Source: Flavobacterium subsaxonicum WB 4.1-42 = DSM 21790 (GTDB lineage: Bacteria; Bacteroidota; Bacteroidia; Flavobacteriales; Flavobacteriaceae). From it: a stretch of DNA of 64,000 nt. The position numbers and the translations under genes are program-made. Location of the stretch: assembly GCF_000422725.1 (NCBI RefSeq), contig NZ_KE383911.1, positions 124,001-188,000 on the forward strand, given 5' to 3'. Of this stretch, positions 35,375 through 43,946 are shown piece after piece. Each line of letters starts with the position of its first letter. Position 1 is the stretch's first letter. The notes beneath the pieces are model-generated. The model saw nothing but the letters and a program-made list of their open reading frames with translations, was not told the origin of the DNA and did no database searches.

Positions 35375-37366
35375 ATGAACAAACTGTTAGCAACCATTGT
35401 GGCATGTAGCGCCGTTAGCCTTGCAGGCGCGCAGACTGCCAAAGAAACCCTGCCCGGCAACCCGGCGCTGGTATCGTCTAAAGAAGACCTGGCTAAGCTT
35501 GCTGCCGCCGAAACCGGTACCTACAAATACTCTGTAGCCGATTATTTTAAAAAACCATCGCAAAGCTCGTTTCAGTTTTCGCCTAACGGGCAGTACCTGT
35601 CGTACAAAGAGCGCGATGCTAATGGCAAGAGCCACGTGTATGTAAAAAACACTACCAATAACGATGTTAAAAAGGTTATTGAAGAAAAAGACGAGCTTAT
35701 TCGCGGCTATGCATGGGCCGGTAATGCCCGCCTTATTTTTATGCAGGATAAGGGTGGCGATGAGAACTTTCACATCAACGCGGTAGACCTGGATGGCAGC
35801 AACAAAAAAGACCTTACCCCTTTTGATGGTGTTAAGGCCAATATTTTGAAGCTATTAAAAGATCAGCCCGATTTTATGATCGTGCTTATGAATAAGGACA
35901 ACAAAGAAATTTTTGAGCCGTATAAAGTAAATATTAAAACCGGCGAATTGGTTAAGCTGTACGAAAATAAAGATGCTGCCAACCCTATTGGCGGTTACGA
36001 TTTTGATAAAGACGGTAAGCTGCGCGGCTACACCCAGCAACAAAACGGTACCGATAATGTATTGTTTTACCGCACTGCAGATGACAAACCGTTTGTACAG
36101 GTTATGAAAACCACGTGGAAAGACGATTTTTCGATTATTGATTTCGACTATACCACGCCTAACCCGCACGATGCGTATGTGCTTACCAACCTGGAAAACA
36201 ACACCCGCGAGATTATTTTATACGACCTTGAGAAAAAGAAAACCATTAAAAAGGTGTACGCTAACTCCACGTTTGACGTTGGCGGACTGGTAACATCGCG
36301 CAAAAGGGGCTACGAGGTAGATTACTATTTTTACAGCGGCCAGAAAGATTTTACCATACCCGTAAGTGCTACCTATAAAAAGGTCCATGCCCAGATGCAA
36401 AAGCAATTTGGCGATAAAGATTTTGGCATTGCCGGCGTTACCGATAATGAGGATAAATGCCTGGTGTATGTTACCAGCGATAAGCTGTATGGCACCTATT
36501 ATTTATATGATATTACCAAAGGCACCTTTAAAGAGCTGTTTAACCTTGCGCCACAGCTTAAGGAAGAAGATATGGCCGAAATGCGCCCTATTAAATTCAA
36601 GTCGAGGGATGGTTTAGACCTTTACGGATACCTTACCATACCTAAAGAGGCTTCTAAATCTAAGAAAGTTCCGTTGATTATTAATCCGCATGGCGGGCCT
36701 TACGGGCCAAGAGACAGTTGGGGCTTTAACCCCGAAACGCAATTGTTTGCCAGCAGGGGCTATGCCACTTTGCAGGTAGATTACCGTGGCTCCGGTGGTT
36801 ATGGCAAGGAGTTTTCTATGGCAGGCAACAAACAAATTGGCCGCAATATGCTTAACGACCTCGAAGATGGTGTTGCCTACGCTAAAACGCTTGGCTTAAT
36901 TAAAGAAGATAAAGTGGCTATTTACGGCGGCAGCTACGGTGGCCTTGCTACCCTTGGCAGCCTTGTAAAAACGCCTGATTTATACACTTGCGGTATCGAC
37001 TACGTTGGGGTTTCTAACCTGTTTACGTTCTTTAAATCGTTCCCACCGTACTGGAAACCGTACCTGGCACAGGTGTATGAGCAGTGGTATGACGAGAACA
37101 GCCCTGCCGACCAGGAGATTATGAAGGCGGTATCTCCGGCACTGAATATCGATAAGATGAAGAAACCGCTGTTTGTGGTTCAGGGTGCTAACGACCCAAG
37201 GGTTAACATTAACGAAAGCGACCAGATTGTTGAAAGCCTTAGAAAAAAAGGCATGGACACCCCATACATGGTTAAGTATGACGAAGGCCACGGCTTTGGC
37301 CGCGAAGAGAACCGCATTGAGCTGTACAAATGCATGATGGGCTTTTTTGCAAGGCATCTTAAATAA
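35375..37366 (+). CDS. Prolyl oligopeptidase family (S9) serine peptidase, exported
   Basis: 663 residues from ATG at 35375, which gives a signal peptide (about 1-20, VACSAVSLAGAQ). A beta-propeller (about 60-390) precedes an alpha/beta hydrolase domain with Ser520 (YGGSYGGLA), Asp607 (GANDPRVNI) and His639 (EGHGFG), the full catalytic triad. NPHGGPYGPRDSWGFN is the oxyanion-loop region typical of S9C/acylaminoacyl-peptidase-like enzymes. It is predicted to cleave peptides in the periplasm. The gene is monocistronic with its own terminator. Confidence 0.93.
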   Translation: MNKLLATIVACSAVSLAGAQTAKETLPGNPALVSSKEDLAKLAAAETGTYKYSVADYFKKPSQSSFQFSPNGQYLSYKERDANGKSHVYVKNTTNNDVKKVIEEKDELIRGYAWAGNARLIFMQDKGGDENFHINAVDLDGSNKKDLTPFDGVKANILKLLKDQPDFMIVLMNKDNKEIFEPYKVNIKTGELVKLYENKDAANPIGGYDFDKDGKLRGYTQQQNGTDNVLFYRTADDKPFVQVMKTTWKDDFSIIDFDYTTPNPHDAYVLTNLENNTREIILYDLEKKKTIKKVYANSTFDVGGLVTSRKRGYEVDYYFYSGQKDFTIPVSATYKKVHAQMQKQFGDKDFGIAGVTDNEDKCLVYVTSDKLYGTYYLYDITKGTFKELFNLAPQLKEEDMAEMRPIKFKSRDGLDLYGYLTIPKEASKSKKVPLIINPHGGPYGPRDSWGFNPETQLFASRGYATLQVDYRGSGGYGKEFSMAGNKQIGRNMLNDLEDGVAYAKTLGLIKEDKVAIYGGSYGGLATLGSLVKTPDLYTCGIDYVGVSNLFTFFKSFPPYWKPYLAQVYEQWYDENSPADQEIMKAVSPALNIDKMKKPLFVVQGANDPRVNINESDQIVESLRKKGMDTPYMVKYDEGHGFGREENRIELYKCMMGFFARHLK

Positions 37367-37389
37367 GATATAGATCATTTATAAATTTC

Positions 37390-37417
37390 AAAGCCCTGCA
37401 ATTGTGGGGCTTTGTTT
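37390..37417 (+). terminator. Terminator after the S9 peptidase gene
   Basis: AAAGCCC (37390-37396) pairs with GGGCTTT (37407-37413), followed by GTTTT. Confidence 0.7.
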
Positions 37418-37467
37418 TGCCCAATTTTTAGATTTAGCTATATTTACCTTTTTATAAACCACTGATT

Positions 37468-37935
37468 ATGACTCTTGCCTCTGTATTCGGATCTATAACT
37501 ATTGCCTTTGGTTTTGCCGTTGTGGGCCTGCTTATTAATTATATTTTAATGAACCTGCCGTTTTACCATAGGCTGTCGCACCTTAATTTTGTAAAAAGTG
37601 ATAAGGCCAATAAATATTTGGGAGTGCTTTATTTCAGGCAGATGCTTATAACCAGCTTTTGGAGGCACTTTAATCCTAAAATTAAAATTACCGGGAGGGC
37701 TACGCGAGACGAACTGCTTAACCTTAGAAAAGAAATGACCTACGCCGAAATTAGTCACCTTGTTGCGTTTATATGCGTACTGGCTGTAGCTGCCTTTGCC
37801 TACCGTTATAAGCCGCATAACATGGCCGTAGTACCGCTATTGATAAGCAATGTGCTATTCCATTTTTATCCGGCGCTGGTACAGCAGTACAACAAACGCA
37901 GGCTGGATGTGCTGCTAACGCGAATTAAAAAGTAA
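37468..37935 (+). CDS. Small membrane protein, possibly CrtO-like acyltransferase
   Basis: 155 residues with an N-terminal helix (about 7-30), a basic amphipathic middle (NKYLGVLYFRQMLITSFW, RHFNPKIKITGRATRDEL) and two C-terminal hydrophobic helices, ending FYPALVQQYNKRRLDVLL. The order and the terminal QxYNRxR-like motif resemble glycosyl-diaponeurosporenoate acyltransferases (CrtO family), which are small membrane enzymes. The similarity is from memory and weak, and no carotenoid genes are nearby. Treat as an unknown membrane protein otherwise. Confidence 0.6.
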   Translation: MTLASVFGSITIAFGFAVVGLLINYILMNLPFYHRLSHLNFVKSDKANKYLGVLYFRQMLITSFWRHFNPKIKITGRATRDELLNLRKEMTYAEISHLVAFICVLAVAAFAYRYKPHNMAVVPLLISNVLFHFYPALVQQYNKRRLDVLLTRIKK

Positions 37936-37957
37936 TATCAAAACCCGATATAAACAA

Positions 37958-37983
37958 CAAAAGCCCTCGATTGAGGGCTTTTG
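37958..37983. terminator. Bidirectional terminator
   Basis: CAAAAGCCCTC (37958-37968) pairs with GAGGGCTTTTG (37973-37983) around a 4-base loop, between convergent genes. Confidence 0.8.
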
Positions 37984-38050
37984 GTTATAATAAATATTGC
38001 TTTGCAATCCATATTTAGATGTTGCGGTGCAACGCCTCTACCGGATAATG

Positions 38051-40903
38051 TTACCTGCTCAGGTACATTTTACGGCGTGAGTACAGTTCGTAAAACTGGT
38101 CGTCTTTAAGGTCGTCTATAAAGAGGATGCTCTCTCCGGTTGATTTCATTTCCGGTCCAAGTTTTTTATTCACTCCAGGGAATTTGCTGAAAGAGAATAC
38201 CGGCTGCTTGATAGCAAAGCCTTTAAGCTGCGGGTTAAAAGTAAAGTCTTTTACTTTTTTAGCGCCCAGCATAACTTTGGTAGCGTAGTTTACATACGGC
38301 TCGCCATACGCTTTGGCAATAAATGGCACCGTGCGGCTTGCGCGTGGGTTAGCCTCTATTATGTAAACAATATCGTCTTTAATGGCAAACTGTATGTTTA
38401 TAAGGCCTACCGTTTTTAGCGCCAGCGCTATTTTTTTGGTGTGGTCTTTAATTTGCTGCATTACAAACTCGCCTAAGTTAAACGGTGGCAAGGTAGCGTT
38501 ACTATCGCCGCTGTGTACACCACAAGGCTCTATGTGCTCCATGATGCCTATAATGTAAACATCTTCGCCATCGCAAATGGCATCGGCTTCAGCCTCTATG
38601 GCACCATCTAAGTAATGGTCTAAAAGCAGCTTGTTGCCCGGTATGCTTTTAAGCAGGTCGATAACGTGCTCTTCAAGTTCCTGTTTGTTGATAACGATCT
38701 TCATACCCTGGCCACCCAGTACGTACGATGGGCGCACCAATAGCGGGAAGTCCAGCGTTTCGGCAAGCTTGCTCGCTTCATCAGCGCTTTCGGCTATACC
38801 AAATTGTGGGAAAGGAATGCCAAGCTCGGTAAGCAGTTCAGAAAAACGGCCCCTGTCTTCGGCAAGATCCAGCGCATCAAAGCTGGTACCTAATATTTTA
38901 ATGCCATAACGGTCCAGCTTTTCGGCCAGCTTAAGGGCAGTCTGCCCACCCAACTGAACTATTACACCTTCCGGTTTTTCATGGCGGATAATATCGTATA
39001 TATGCTCCCAGAACACCGGCTCAAAGTACAGCTTATCGGCCGTATCAAAATCGGTTGATACTGTTTCCGGGTTACAGTTAATCATAATAGTTTCGTAACC
39101 ACACTCAGACGCGGCAAGAACACCGTGCACACAAGAGTAGTCAAACTCAATACCCTGGCCAATTCGGTTAGGGCCAGAGCCCAGTACCACCACTTTTTTC
39201 CTGTCAGATACTATACTTTCGTTATGTACATATCGGCTACCGTCTGCCCTTTCAATTTCGGCTTCAAAAGTAGAATAGTAGTAAGGTGTTTTAGCCTCAA
39301 ACTCGGCTGCGCAGGTATCAACCAGCTTATAAACGCGCTTAACGCCCATTTCTTCGCGCTTGTTGTACACTTCGCTTTCAAGGCAACCCATCATGTGGGC
39401 AATTTGCCTGTCGGCAAAGCCTTTTTGCTTAGCCTCAAGTAAAAGTTCTTTAGGCAGTGTGTCTATCTTAAAGTTAGAAACCTCTCTTTCAAGGCTGTAA
39501 AGCTCCTCATATTGTTTAAGGAACCACATATCTATCTTAGTAATTTCGTGGATGCGGCTTAACGGAATGCCCATTTGTATGGCATCATAAATTACAAACA
39601 CACGATCCCAGCTTGCGTGGGTAAGTTTGTCTATAATTTGCTCGTAGTTTGTGTAGCCTTTACCATCGGCACCAAGCCCGTTACGCTTAATTTCGAGCGA
39701 TTGTGTAGCCTTGTGCAGCGCCTCCTGGAACGAGCGCCCAATGCCCATAACCTCGCCTACCGATTTCATCTGAAGGCCTAACGTTCTGTCAGCCCCTTCA
39801 AACTTGTCAAAGTTCCAGCGTGGTATTTTTACGATAACATAGTCTAACGTAGGCTCAAATAAGGCCGATGTAGATTTTGTTATCTGGTTTTGAAGCTCGT
39901 CTAAGTTATAGCCTAATGCCAGTTTAGAGGCAATTTTTGCAATTGGGTACCCCGTAGCTTTAGAGGCCAGGGCCGATGAACGCGACACACGAGGGTTAAT
40001 CTCGATGGCCACGATATCTTCTTTCTCATCGGGGCTTACCGCAAACTGAACGTTGCAGCCACCGGCAAAGTTACCAATGCTGCGCATCATCAGGATGGCC
40101 ATATCCCTCATTTTCTGGAAGGTAGTATCGCTAAGCGTCATTGCAGGCGCTACAGTAATACTGTCTCCGGTGTGGATGCCCATTGGGTCCATATTTTCGA
40201 TAGAGCAAATAATTACCACGTTATCATTCTGGTCGCGCAGTAGCTCTAATTCGTATTCTTTCCAGCCTAAAAGGGCTTTATCTATAAGCACCTCGTGTAT
40301 AGGCGACATTTCTAATCCGTAGGTTAGCAGGTCGTCAAAATCTTCTTTGCGGTGTACAAAAGCGGCCCCTGTACCCCCTAAGGTAAATGACGGACGTATA
40401 ACCAGCGGGAAACCAAACTCCTGCGCTATCTCTTTACCTTTAAGAAAAGAGTTAGCCGTTTTAGCCGGTGCTGCCGGTATGCCTATACGCTCAAGCAATT
40501 GTTTAAACTGCTCCCTGTCTTCGGTAATATTAATGGCATTAACATCTACACCAATCAGCCTTACGTTAAAGTCGCTCCAAATACCTTTTTCCTCGGCCTC
40601 AAGGCAAAGGTTAAGCGCCGTCTGGCCACCCATGGTAGGCAGTACAGCATCTATATTTGGGTGTGCTTTAAGTATTTCTATGATCGACTTTGTGGTAAGC
40701 GGCTTCAGGTACACATGATCGGCCATTGATGGGTCGGTCATAATAGTAGCAGGATTAGAGTTTATCAGGATAACCTCTATACCTTCTTCTCTGATAGAGC
40801 GCGCAGACTGAGAGCCGGCATAATCAAATTCGCAGGCCTGGCCAATAACGATAGGGCCTGAGCCGATGATTAAAACAGATTTGATGGAAGTGTCTTTAGG
40901 CAT
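38051..40903 (-). CDS. carB: Carbamoyl-phosphate synthase large subunit
   Basis: 950 residues with two homologous ATP-grasp halves. The first has VLIIGSGPIVIGQACEFDYAG-type residues and GMNVNxQ-like EINPRVSRSSALASKATG; the second has VVLGSGPNRIGQGIEFDY and EANPRASRTVPFIAKAYG. It makes carbamoyl phosphate for arginine and pyrimidine synthesis with a glutaminase subunit encoded elsewhere. It ends (SRRKMYLSR) about 120 residues short of the E. coli enzyme, so the C-terminal MGS-like allosteric domain is absent. That appears usual for flavobacteria. A -7 element lies at 40951-40958. Confidence 0.95.
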   Translation of the reverse strand: MPKDTSIKSVLIIGSGPIVIGQACEFDYAGSQSARSIREEGIEVILINSNPATIMTDPSMADHVYLKPLTTKSIIEILKAHPNIDAVLPTMGGQTALNLCLEAEEKGIWSDFNVRLIGVDVNAINITEDREQFKQLLERIGIPAAPAKTANSFLKGKEIAQEFGFPLVIRPSFTLGGTGAAFVHRKEDFDDLLTYGLEMSPIHEVLIDKALLGWKEYELELLRDQNDNVVIICSIENMDPMGIHTGDSITVAPAMTLSDTTFQKMRDMAILMMRSIGNFAGGCNVQFAVSPDEKEDIVAIEINPRVSRSSALASKATGYPIAKIASKLALGYNLDELQNQITKSTSALFEPTLDYVIVKIPRWNFDKFEGADRTLGLQMKSVGEVMGIGRSFQEALHKATQSLEIKRNGLGADGKGYTNYEQIIDKLTHASWDRVFVIYDAIQMGIPLSRIHEITKIDMWFLKQYEELYSLEREVSNFKIDTLPKELLLEAKQKGFADRQIAHMMGCLESEVYNKREEMGVKRVYKLVDTCAAEFEAKTPYYYSTFEAEIERADGSRYVHNESIVSDRKKVVVLGSGPNRIGQGIEFDYSCVHGVLAASECGYETIMINCNPETVSTDFDTADKLYFEPVFWEHIYDIIRHEKPEGVIVQLGGQTALKLAEKLDRYGIKILGTSFDALDLAEDRGRFSELLTELGIPFPQFGIAESADEASKLAETLDFPLLVRPSYVLGGQGMKIVINKQELEEHVIDLLKSIPGNKLLLDHYLDGAIEAEADAICDGEDVYIIGIMEHIEPCGVHSGDSNATLPPFNLGEFVMQQIKDHTKKIALALKTVGLINIQFAIKDDIVYIIEANPRASRTVPFIAKAYGEPYVNYATKVMLGAKKVKDFTFNPQLKGFAIKQPVFSFSKFPGVNKKLGPEMKSTGESILFIDDLKDDQFYELYSRRKMYLSR

Positions 40904-40950
40904 TTTTTTGTATTGTAGTTGTGTTTAAAATTCCCTGCGGGGCGACGGTG

Positions 40951-40958
40951 CAAATTTA
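40951..40958 (-). promoter_or_regulatory. Promoter -7 element of carB
   Basis: On the minus strand TAAATTTG matches TAnnTTTG, 47 bp before the carB ATG at 40903. Confidence 0.55.
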
Positions 40959-40971
40959 CTCTTTATTTTTC

Positions 40972-41016
40972 AAAAAAATCCCCCTTTTTCCGGTAGTTAC
41001 GGAAGGGGGTTTTTTG
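40972..41016. terminator. Strong hairpin between rpmH and carB
   Basis: AAAAAAATCCCCC (40972-40984) pairs with GGGGGTTTTTT (41005-41016), with T runs in either direction. It follows the rpmH terminator on the minus strand and precedes the carB -7 element, so it insulates carB from rpmH. A leader-attenuation role is not excluded. Confidence 0.65.
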
Positions 41017-41026
41017 TTGGGTATAA

Positions 41027-41061
41027 AAAAAGGCGTTACTAAAAATAAGTAACACCTTTAT
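41027..41061 (-). terminator. rpmH terminator
   Basis: On the minus strand AGGTGTTACT pairs with AGTAACGCCT (one G-T pair), followed by a run of T residues. It starts 19 bp after the rpmH stop. Confidence 0.8.
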
Positions 41062-41079
41062 ATATGTTTAATATAAACA

Positions 41080-41241
41080 TTATTTTTTATGTCTTGGCTC
41101 AGAAGAAACAGTTAACTTATGTCTTCCTTTAGCTCTTCTGCGAGCAAGCACTTTTCTTCCGTTGGCAGAAGCCATCCTGTCCATAAAACCGTGCTTATTT
41201 CTTCTTTTTCTTTTCGATGGTTGAAACGTTCTCTTACTCAT
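41080..41241 (-). CDS. rpmH: 50S ribosomal protein L34
   Basis: 53 residues, too short for the usual length filters. The translation begins MSKRTFQPSKRKRRNKHGF and contains MDRMASANGRKVLARRRAKG, the L34 signature, with the C-terminal extension HKLTVSSEPRHKK common in Bacteroidota. It is a component of the large ribosomal subunit. It has a complete promoter at 41318-41347 and its own terminator. The usual neighbours rnpA and yidC are not adjacent, which is ordinary in this phylum. Confidence 0.95.
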   Translation of the reverse strand: MSKRTFQPSKRKRRNKHGFMDRMASANGRKVLARRRAKGRHKLTVSSEPRHKK

Positions 41242-41317
41242 TGCTTTGTATCTTTAAATCTTGTGTTGAAATATCTTTATCTTAGGAATAAGGATATAGC
41301 TACCCTAAAACCGAGTG

Positions 41318-41347
41318 CAAATATACAAACCTTTTTTTTTTGCACAA
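41318..41347 (-). promoter_or_regulatory. Complete Bacteroidota promoter of rpmH
   Basis: On the minus strand the -33 TTG (41347-41345) is followed after exactly 19 bp by TATATTTG (41325-41318). The untranslated leader would be about 70 nt. Confidence 0.75.
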
Positions 41348-41383
41348 GTACTTTTTAAAAAAATATTTTTTATTGGAATTTAC

Positions 41384-41391
41384 TACCTTTG
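41384..41391 (+). promoter_or_regulatory. Promoter -7 element of the TPR protein gene
   Basis: TACCTTTG followed by CAG, 25 bp before the ATG at 41416; transcription is divergent from rpmH. Confidence 0.55.
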
Positions 41392-41415
41392 CAGCCGTAA
41401 AATTATATAAACCTT

Positions 41416-41931
41416 ATGTTTAATAAAAACCTTAAGCTGGTTCTTACCGCTTTAACCGTTATAACAGCCGTATGGCAGTTTACAGAGAGTAATATTGGCA
41501 ACGGCATTTTCTTATTATTGCTGGCCGGTATGTTTGTTTTACTGTATTTTAAAAACGAAATTATTATCCTGGCCTTCTTAAAATTAAGAAAACAGGATTT
41601 TGAAGGCGCCAACAAATGGCTGGATAAAATAAAAGACCCGCACACGGCCCTTGTGCCTAAGCAGGAAGGCTACTATAACTACCTTAAAGGCCTTATGCTA
41701 AGCCAGACCAACCTTAAGGAAGCCGAAAAGCACCTTAAAAAAGCAGTTGCCCTTGGCCTTAATATGGACCAAGATATGGCTATGGCCAAACTTAACCTTG
41801 CCGGTATTGCCATTACAAAACGCCGTAAGATAGAAGCCACAGGCTTACTTGCAGAGGTTAAAAAACTGGACAAGCAAAACATGCTGAAAGACCAGGTTAC
41901 GATGATGAAACAGCAGTTAAAGAGAATATAA
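41416..41931 (+). CDS. Membrane-anchored TPR-like protein
   Basis: 171 residues. Two N-terminal hydrophobic helices (about 8-25 and 29-45) are followed by a cytoplasmic helical part with TPR-like repeats (ANKWLDKIKDPHTAL, YYNYLKGLMLSQTNLKEAEKH-type, AMAKLNLAGIAITKRRKIEA). It is a common unnamed protein in flavobacteria, probably a scaffold; partner unknown. It has its own -7 element and a terminator at 41954-41982. Confidence 0.78.
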   Translation: MFNKNLKLVLTALTVITAVWQFTESNIGNGIFLLLLAGMFVLLYFKNEIIILAFLKLRKQDFEGANKWLDKIKDPHTALVPKQEGYYNYLKGLMLSQTNLKEAEKHLKKAVALGLNMDQDMAMAKLNLAGIAITKRRKIEATGLLAEVKKLDKQNMLKDQVTMMKQQLKRI

Positions 41932-41953
41932 CTTCTCTTGTACCTTATATATG

Positions 41954-41982
41954 AAATCGCCTGATGAGGGCGGTTTTTTTTG
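41954..41982 (+). terminator. Terminator after the TPR protein gene
   Basis: AAATCGCC (41954-41961) pairs with GGCGGTTT (41969-41976), followed by a T run. Confidence 0.8.
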
Positions 41983-41993
41983 TTTTAAATGAT

Positions 41994-42001
41994 TATATTT
42001 G
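41994..42001 (+). promoter_or_regulatory. Promoter -7 element of a two-gene mini-operon
   Basis: TATATTTG, 50 bp before the ATG at 42052 and directly after the previous terminator. Confidence 0.5.
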
Positions 42002-42051
42002 AGAGTAATAATAAAATCACATCTTAATCTGAAACAAAAACATTAATTGTT

Positions 42052-42315
42052 ATGATATCATATAACGAACTCCTGATTAAAACTGCCTCTACTTTTCTTC
42101 AGTCATATATGATTGAAAACAATATATCTTCATTAACTGCGGATCAATGTGCCGAACTATTAAATGAGAACGGAATTTTATCTAATAAAATTGGACCTAA
42201 GCCCGGCTTTAATTTTAGACAAATGTTGAGAGATGGTAGGGATGGAAAAATTATTAAGATAGATGGAGTTTCACAGTTAAAACCAAATTCCAGATGGTCA
42301 ATACATAAAATATAA
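42052..42315 (+). CDS. Small helix-turn-helix-like protein of unknown function
   Basis: 87 residues, soluble. The segment SLTADQCAELLNENGILSNK could be a small helix-turn-helix, and the C terminus (KPGFNFRQMLRDGRDG, SRWSIHKI) is basic and aromatic. No family recognised. It has a -7 element upstream and is followed after 6 bp by a 44-residue reading frame and then a terminator. The AT-rich base use differs from the neighbouring GH16 gene, which fits an accessory origin. A regulatory or antitoxin-like role is a guess. Confidence 0.65.
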   Translation: MISYNELLIKTASTFLQSYMIENNISSLTADQCAELLNENGILSNKIGPKPGFNFRQMLRDGRDGKIIKIDGVSQLKPNSRWSIHKI

Positions 42316-42321
42316 GACACA

Positions 42322-42456
42322 ATGAACATATACAAAATCCCGTCTATTATAATCGACAAAAGTTTGGAAGAATATAAAACGAAACCACTTTTTCAGGATA
42401 AATTAGACAAGGCAAATGCAACCTTAAAAAAAACGGGGTTGCCTAAAATAAAATAA
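42322..42456 (+). CDS. Very small protein (44 residues)
   Basis: Reading frame MNIYKIPSIIIDKSLEEYKT followed by KPLFQDKLDKANATLKKT and GLPKIK. It begins 6 bp after the stop of the 87-residue gene and is followed 6 bp later by a terminator hairpin, so it lies inside a defined transcript. No family is recognised and the length makes the call tentative. Confidence 0.45.
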   Translation: MNIYKIPSIIIDKSLEEYKTKPLFQDKLDKANATLKKTGLPKIK

Positions 42457-42462
42457 CAATCT

Positions 42463-42487
42463 AAACTACCCACGCGGTGGTTTTTTT
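42463..42487 (+). terminator. Terminator of the mini-operon
   Basis: AAACTACC (42463-42470) pairs with GGTGGTTT (42476-42483), followed by a T run. Confidence 0.7.
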
Positions 42488-42665
42488 ATGCCTGCTCCGC
42501 AACCAGTCCTGAAAAGGTAGCATATACACCACGTTTTAGTAATACGCCACATCTTCAGGCATCCTTACCTCCCAACCTTCCTTTAGTGTAAAAAACACAC
42601 TATTACTTCCCACCATATCAAACACATAAAATTTCGAAACCGATATAGTAAAACCAAAATTTAGC

Positions 42666-42673
42666 TATATTTG
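42666..42673 (+). promoter_or_regulatory. Promoter -7 element of the GH16 gene
   Basis: TATATTTG followed by CG, about 65 bp before the ATG at 42739. Confidence 0.5.
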
Positions 42674-42738
42674 CGTATCCATTTTTTATAAAAAAAACTT
42701 TTCCAGATCCAATTATTCTAACCCAAATTCGCATTTTT

Positions 42739-43851
42739 ATGAAACGTATTTTTAGTGCATTTTTTATGCTCGCAGTGCTTGCGGGCTGCGGCAGCGACGA
42801 TTCTGCTACCGCCAATGAGCCTGTTGTTATATTCCCCGAGCCACAACCCGACCCCGAAACTCCACCTGCTGTGCTTGTGCCTGTAATTACCCAATACCAG
42901 GGCTATACCCTGCTGTGGAACGACGAGTTTGAAGGCACCGCCTTAGACCCTACAAAATGGGTGTACGAAACCGGTACCGGTGTTAACGGCGATTTTGGTA
43001 CCGGCCAGCTTGACCGCGCCACCGACAGGCCGGAGAATGTAAGCTTTTTAGCCCCTACCGCTACTACCGAGGGTGCCCTTGCCATTACTACCCGAAAAGA
43101 AACCTATATGGACCGCAATTATACCAGCGGACGCATTAATACCAACACTAAATTTTCGGCCGGGCCGGGCACGCGTATCGAGGCGCGCATTTGGGCGCGC
43201 GATGTAAAATACAAGGGCCAGGGCTTTGCCTTCTGGATGATGCCTGCCGAAAAACCTGCCGACCAGCCTTATATTATGTGGCCACAGGGCGGCGAAATTG
43301 ATGTTATGGAATATGTGGGCGCCATACCCTATGCCAACCTTGGCAGCGTGCACTATGCCTGGTTTTGGGAGAACAACCAGTTTCAGAGCTGGAACCACGG
43401 CCACATGGGCGCTTACTACAATTATGCCGAACAGCAAAAACCCAACACCGACCCTCAGTTTGGCGGATGGCCGGTGGCAGATAATACACCTAATACAGGA
43501 TCTGGCGGTTATCATTTATACAGGATCGACTGGTACATGGACCGTATTGAGTTTAGTATAGACGAGCATGTGTATCATATTAATTACATGAACGATGGCG
43601 CTGCCCTGGGCAACACCCCCGATGGCGAGGATGCTAAGAGCACCGTTAGCATTAACGGCAAGAACGTAATGAAATCAGAGTACACTAACCATTTTAACGA
43701 ATGGAAACCTTTTGAGCATAAATTTTACTTTATACTTTCGGCGGGTGTGGGCGGTAATGATACTTACAGCTATGGCGGTGCCATTGTACCCAGTGCGGTT
43801 TTTCCGTGCACTACGCTGGTAGACTACATAAGGGTGTATAACCGAAACTAA
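42739..43851 (+). CDS. Glycoside hydrolase family 16 lipoprotein
   Basis: 370 residues. The lipoprotein signal ends LAVLAGCGSDD, followed by a Pro/Glu-rich linker (about 25-50). The GH16 domain starts at LLWNDEFEGTALDPTKWVYETG and contains the catalytic EIDVMEYVG with Glu186 (nucleophile), Asp188 and Glu191 (acid/base). The expected substrates are beta-1,3-glucans or related galactans such as laminarin. The lipid anchor suggests an outer-membrane location. No SusC/SusD pair is adjacent, so it is not part of a visible polysaccharide utilisation locus. Confidence 0.93.
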   Translation: MKRIFSAFFMLAVLAGCGSDDSATANEPVVIFPEPQPDPETPPAVLVPVITQYQGYTLLWNDEFEGTALDPTKWVYETGTGVNGDFGTGQLDRATDRPENVSFLAPTATTEGALAITTRKETYMDRNYTSGRINTNTKFSAGPGTRIEARIWARDVKYKGQGFAFWMMPAEKPADQPYIMWPQGGEIDVMEYVGAIPYANLGSVHYAWFWENNQFQSWNHGHMGAYYNYAEQQKPNTDPQFGGWPVADNTPNTGSGGYHLYRIDWYMDRIEFSIDEHVYHINYMNDGAALGNTPDGEDAKSTVSINGKNVMKSEYTNHFNEWKPFEHKFYFILSAGVGGNDTYSYGGAIVPSAVFPCTTLVDYIRVYNRN

Positions 43852-43873
43852 TTATCTGAATATTTACAGCAAA

Positions 43874-43900
43874 GCCACCCCACAAGGGTGGTTTTTGTTT
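43874..43900 (+). terminator. Terminator after the GH16 gene
   Basis: CCACCC (43875-43880) pairs with GGGTGG (43886-43891), followed by TTTTTGTTTT. Confidence 0.7.
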
Positions 43901-43920
43901 TTAGGTTACGGTTATTTGGG

Positions 43921-43928
43921 TATATTTG
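43921..43928 (+). promoter_or_regulatory. Promoter -7 element that decides the start of the next gene
   Basis: TATATTTG. A possible TTG start at 43926 lies inside the element, so the ATG at 43947 is preferred for the following gene. Confidence 0.6.
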
Positions 43929-43946
43929 ATAACTAAGAATCCTATA

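Noticed and set aside
40904..41079. Riboswitch upstream of carB
   Set aside because: The hairpins are explained by the rpmH terminator and an insulating hairpin; no known aptamer pattern is recognisable between the -7 element and the start codon.
42618..42815. 65-residue minus-strand frame before the GH16 gene
   Set aside because: It covers the GH16 promoter and signal-peptide region on the opposite strand and has no supporting features.
42739..43851. Polysaccharide utilisation locus around the GH16 gene
   Set aside because: No SusC/SusD pair, regulator or other glycan enzymes are adjacent.
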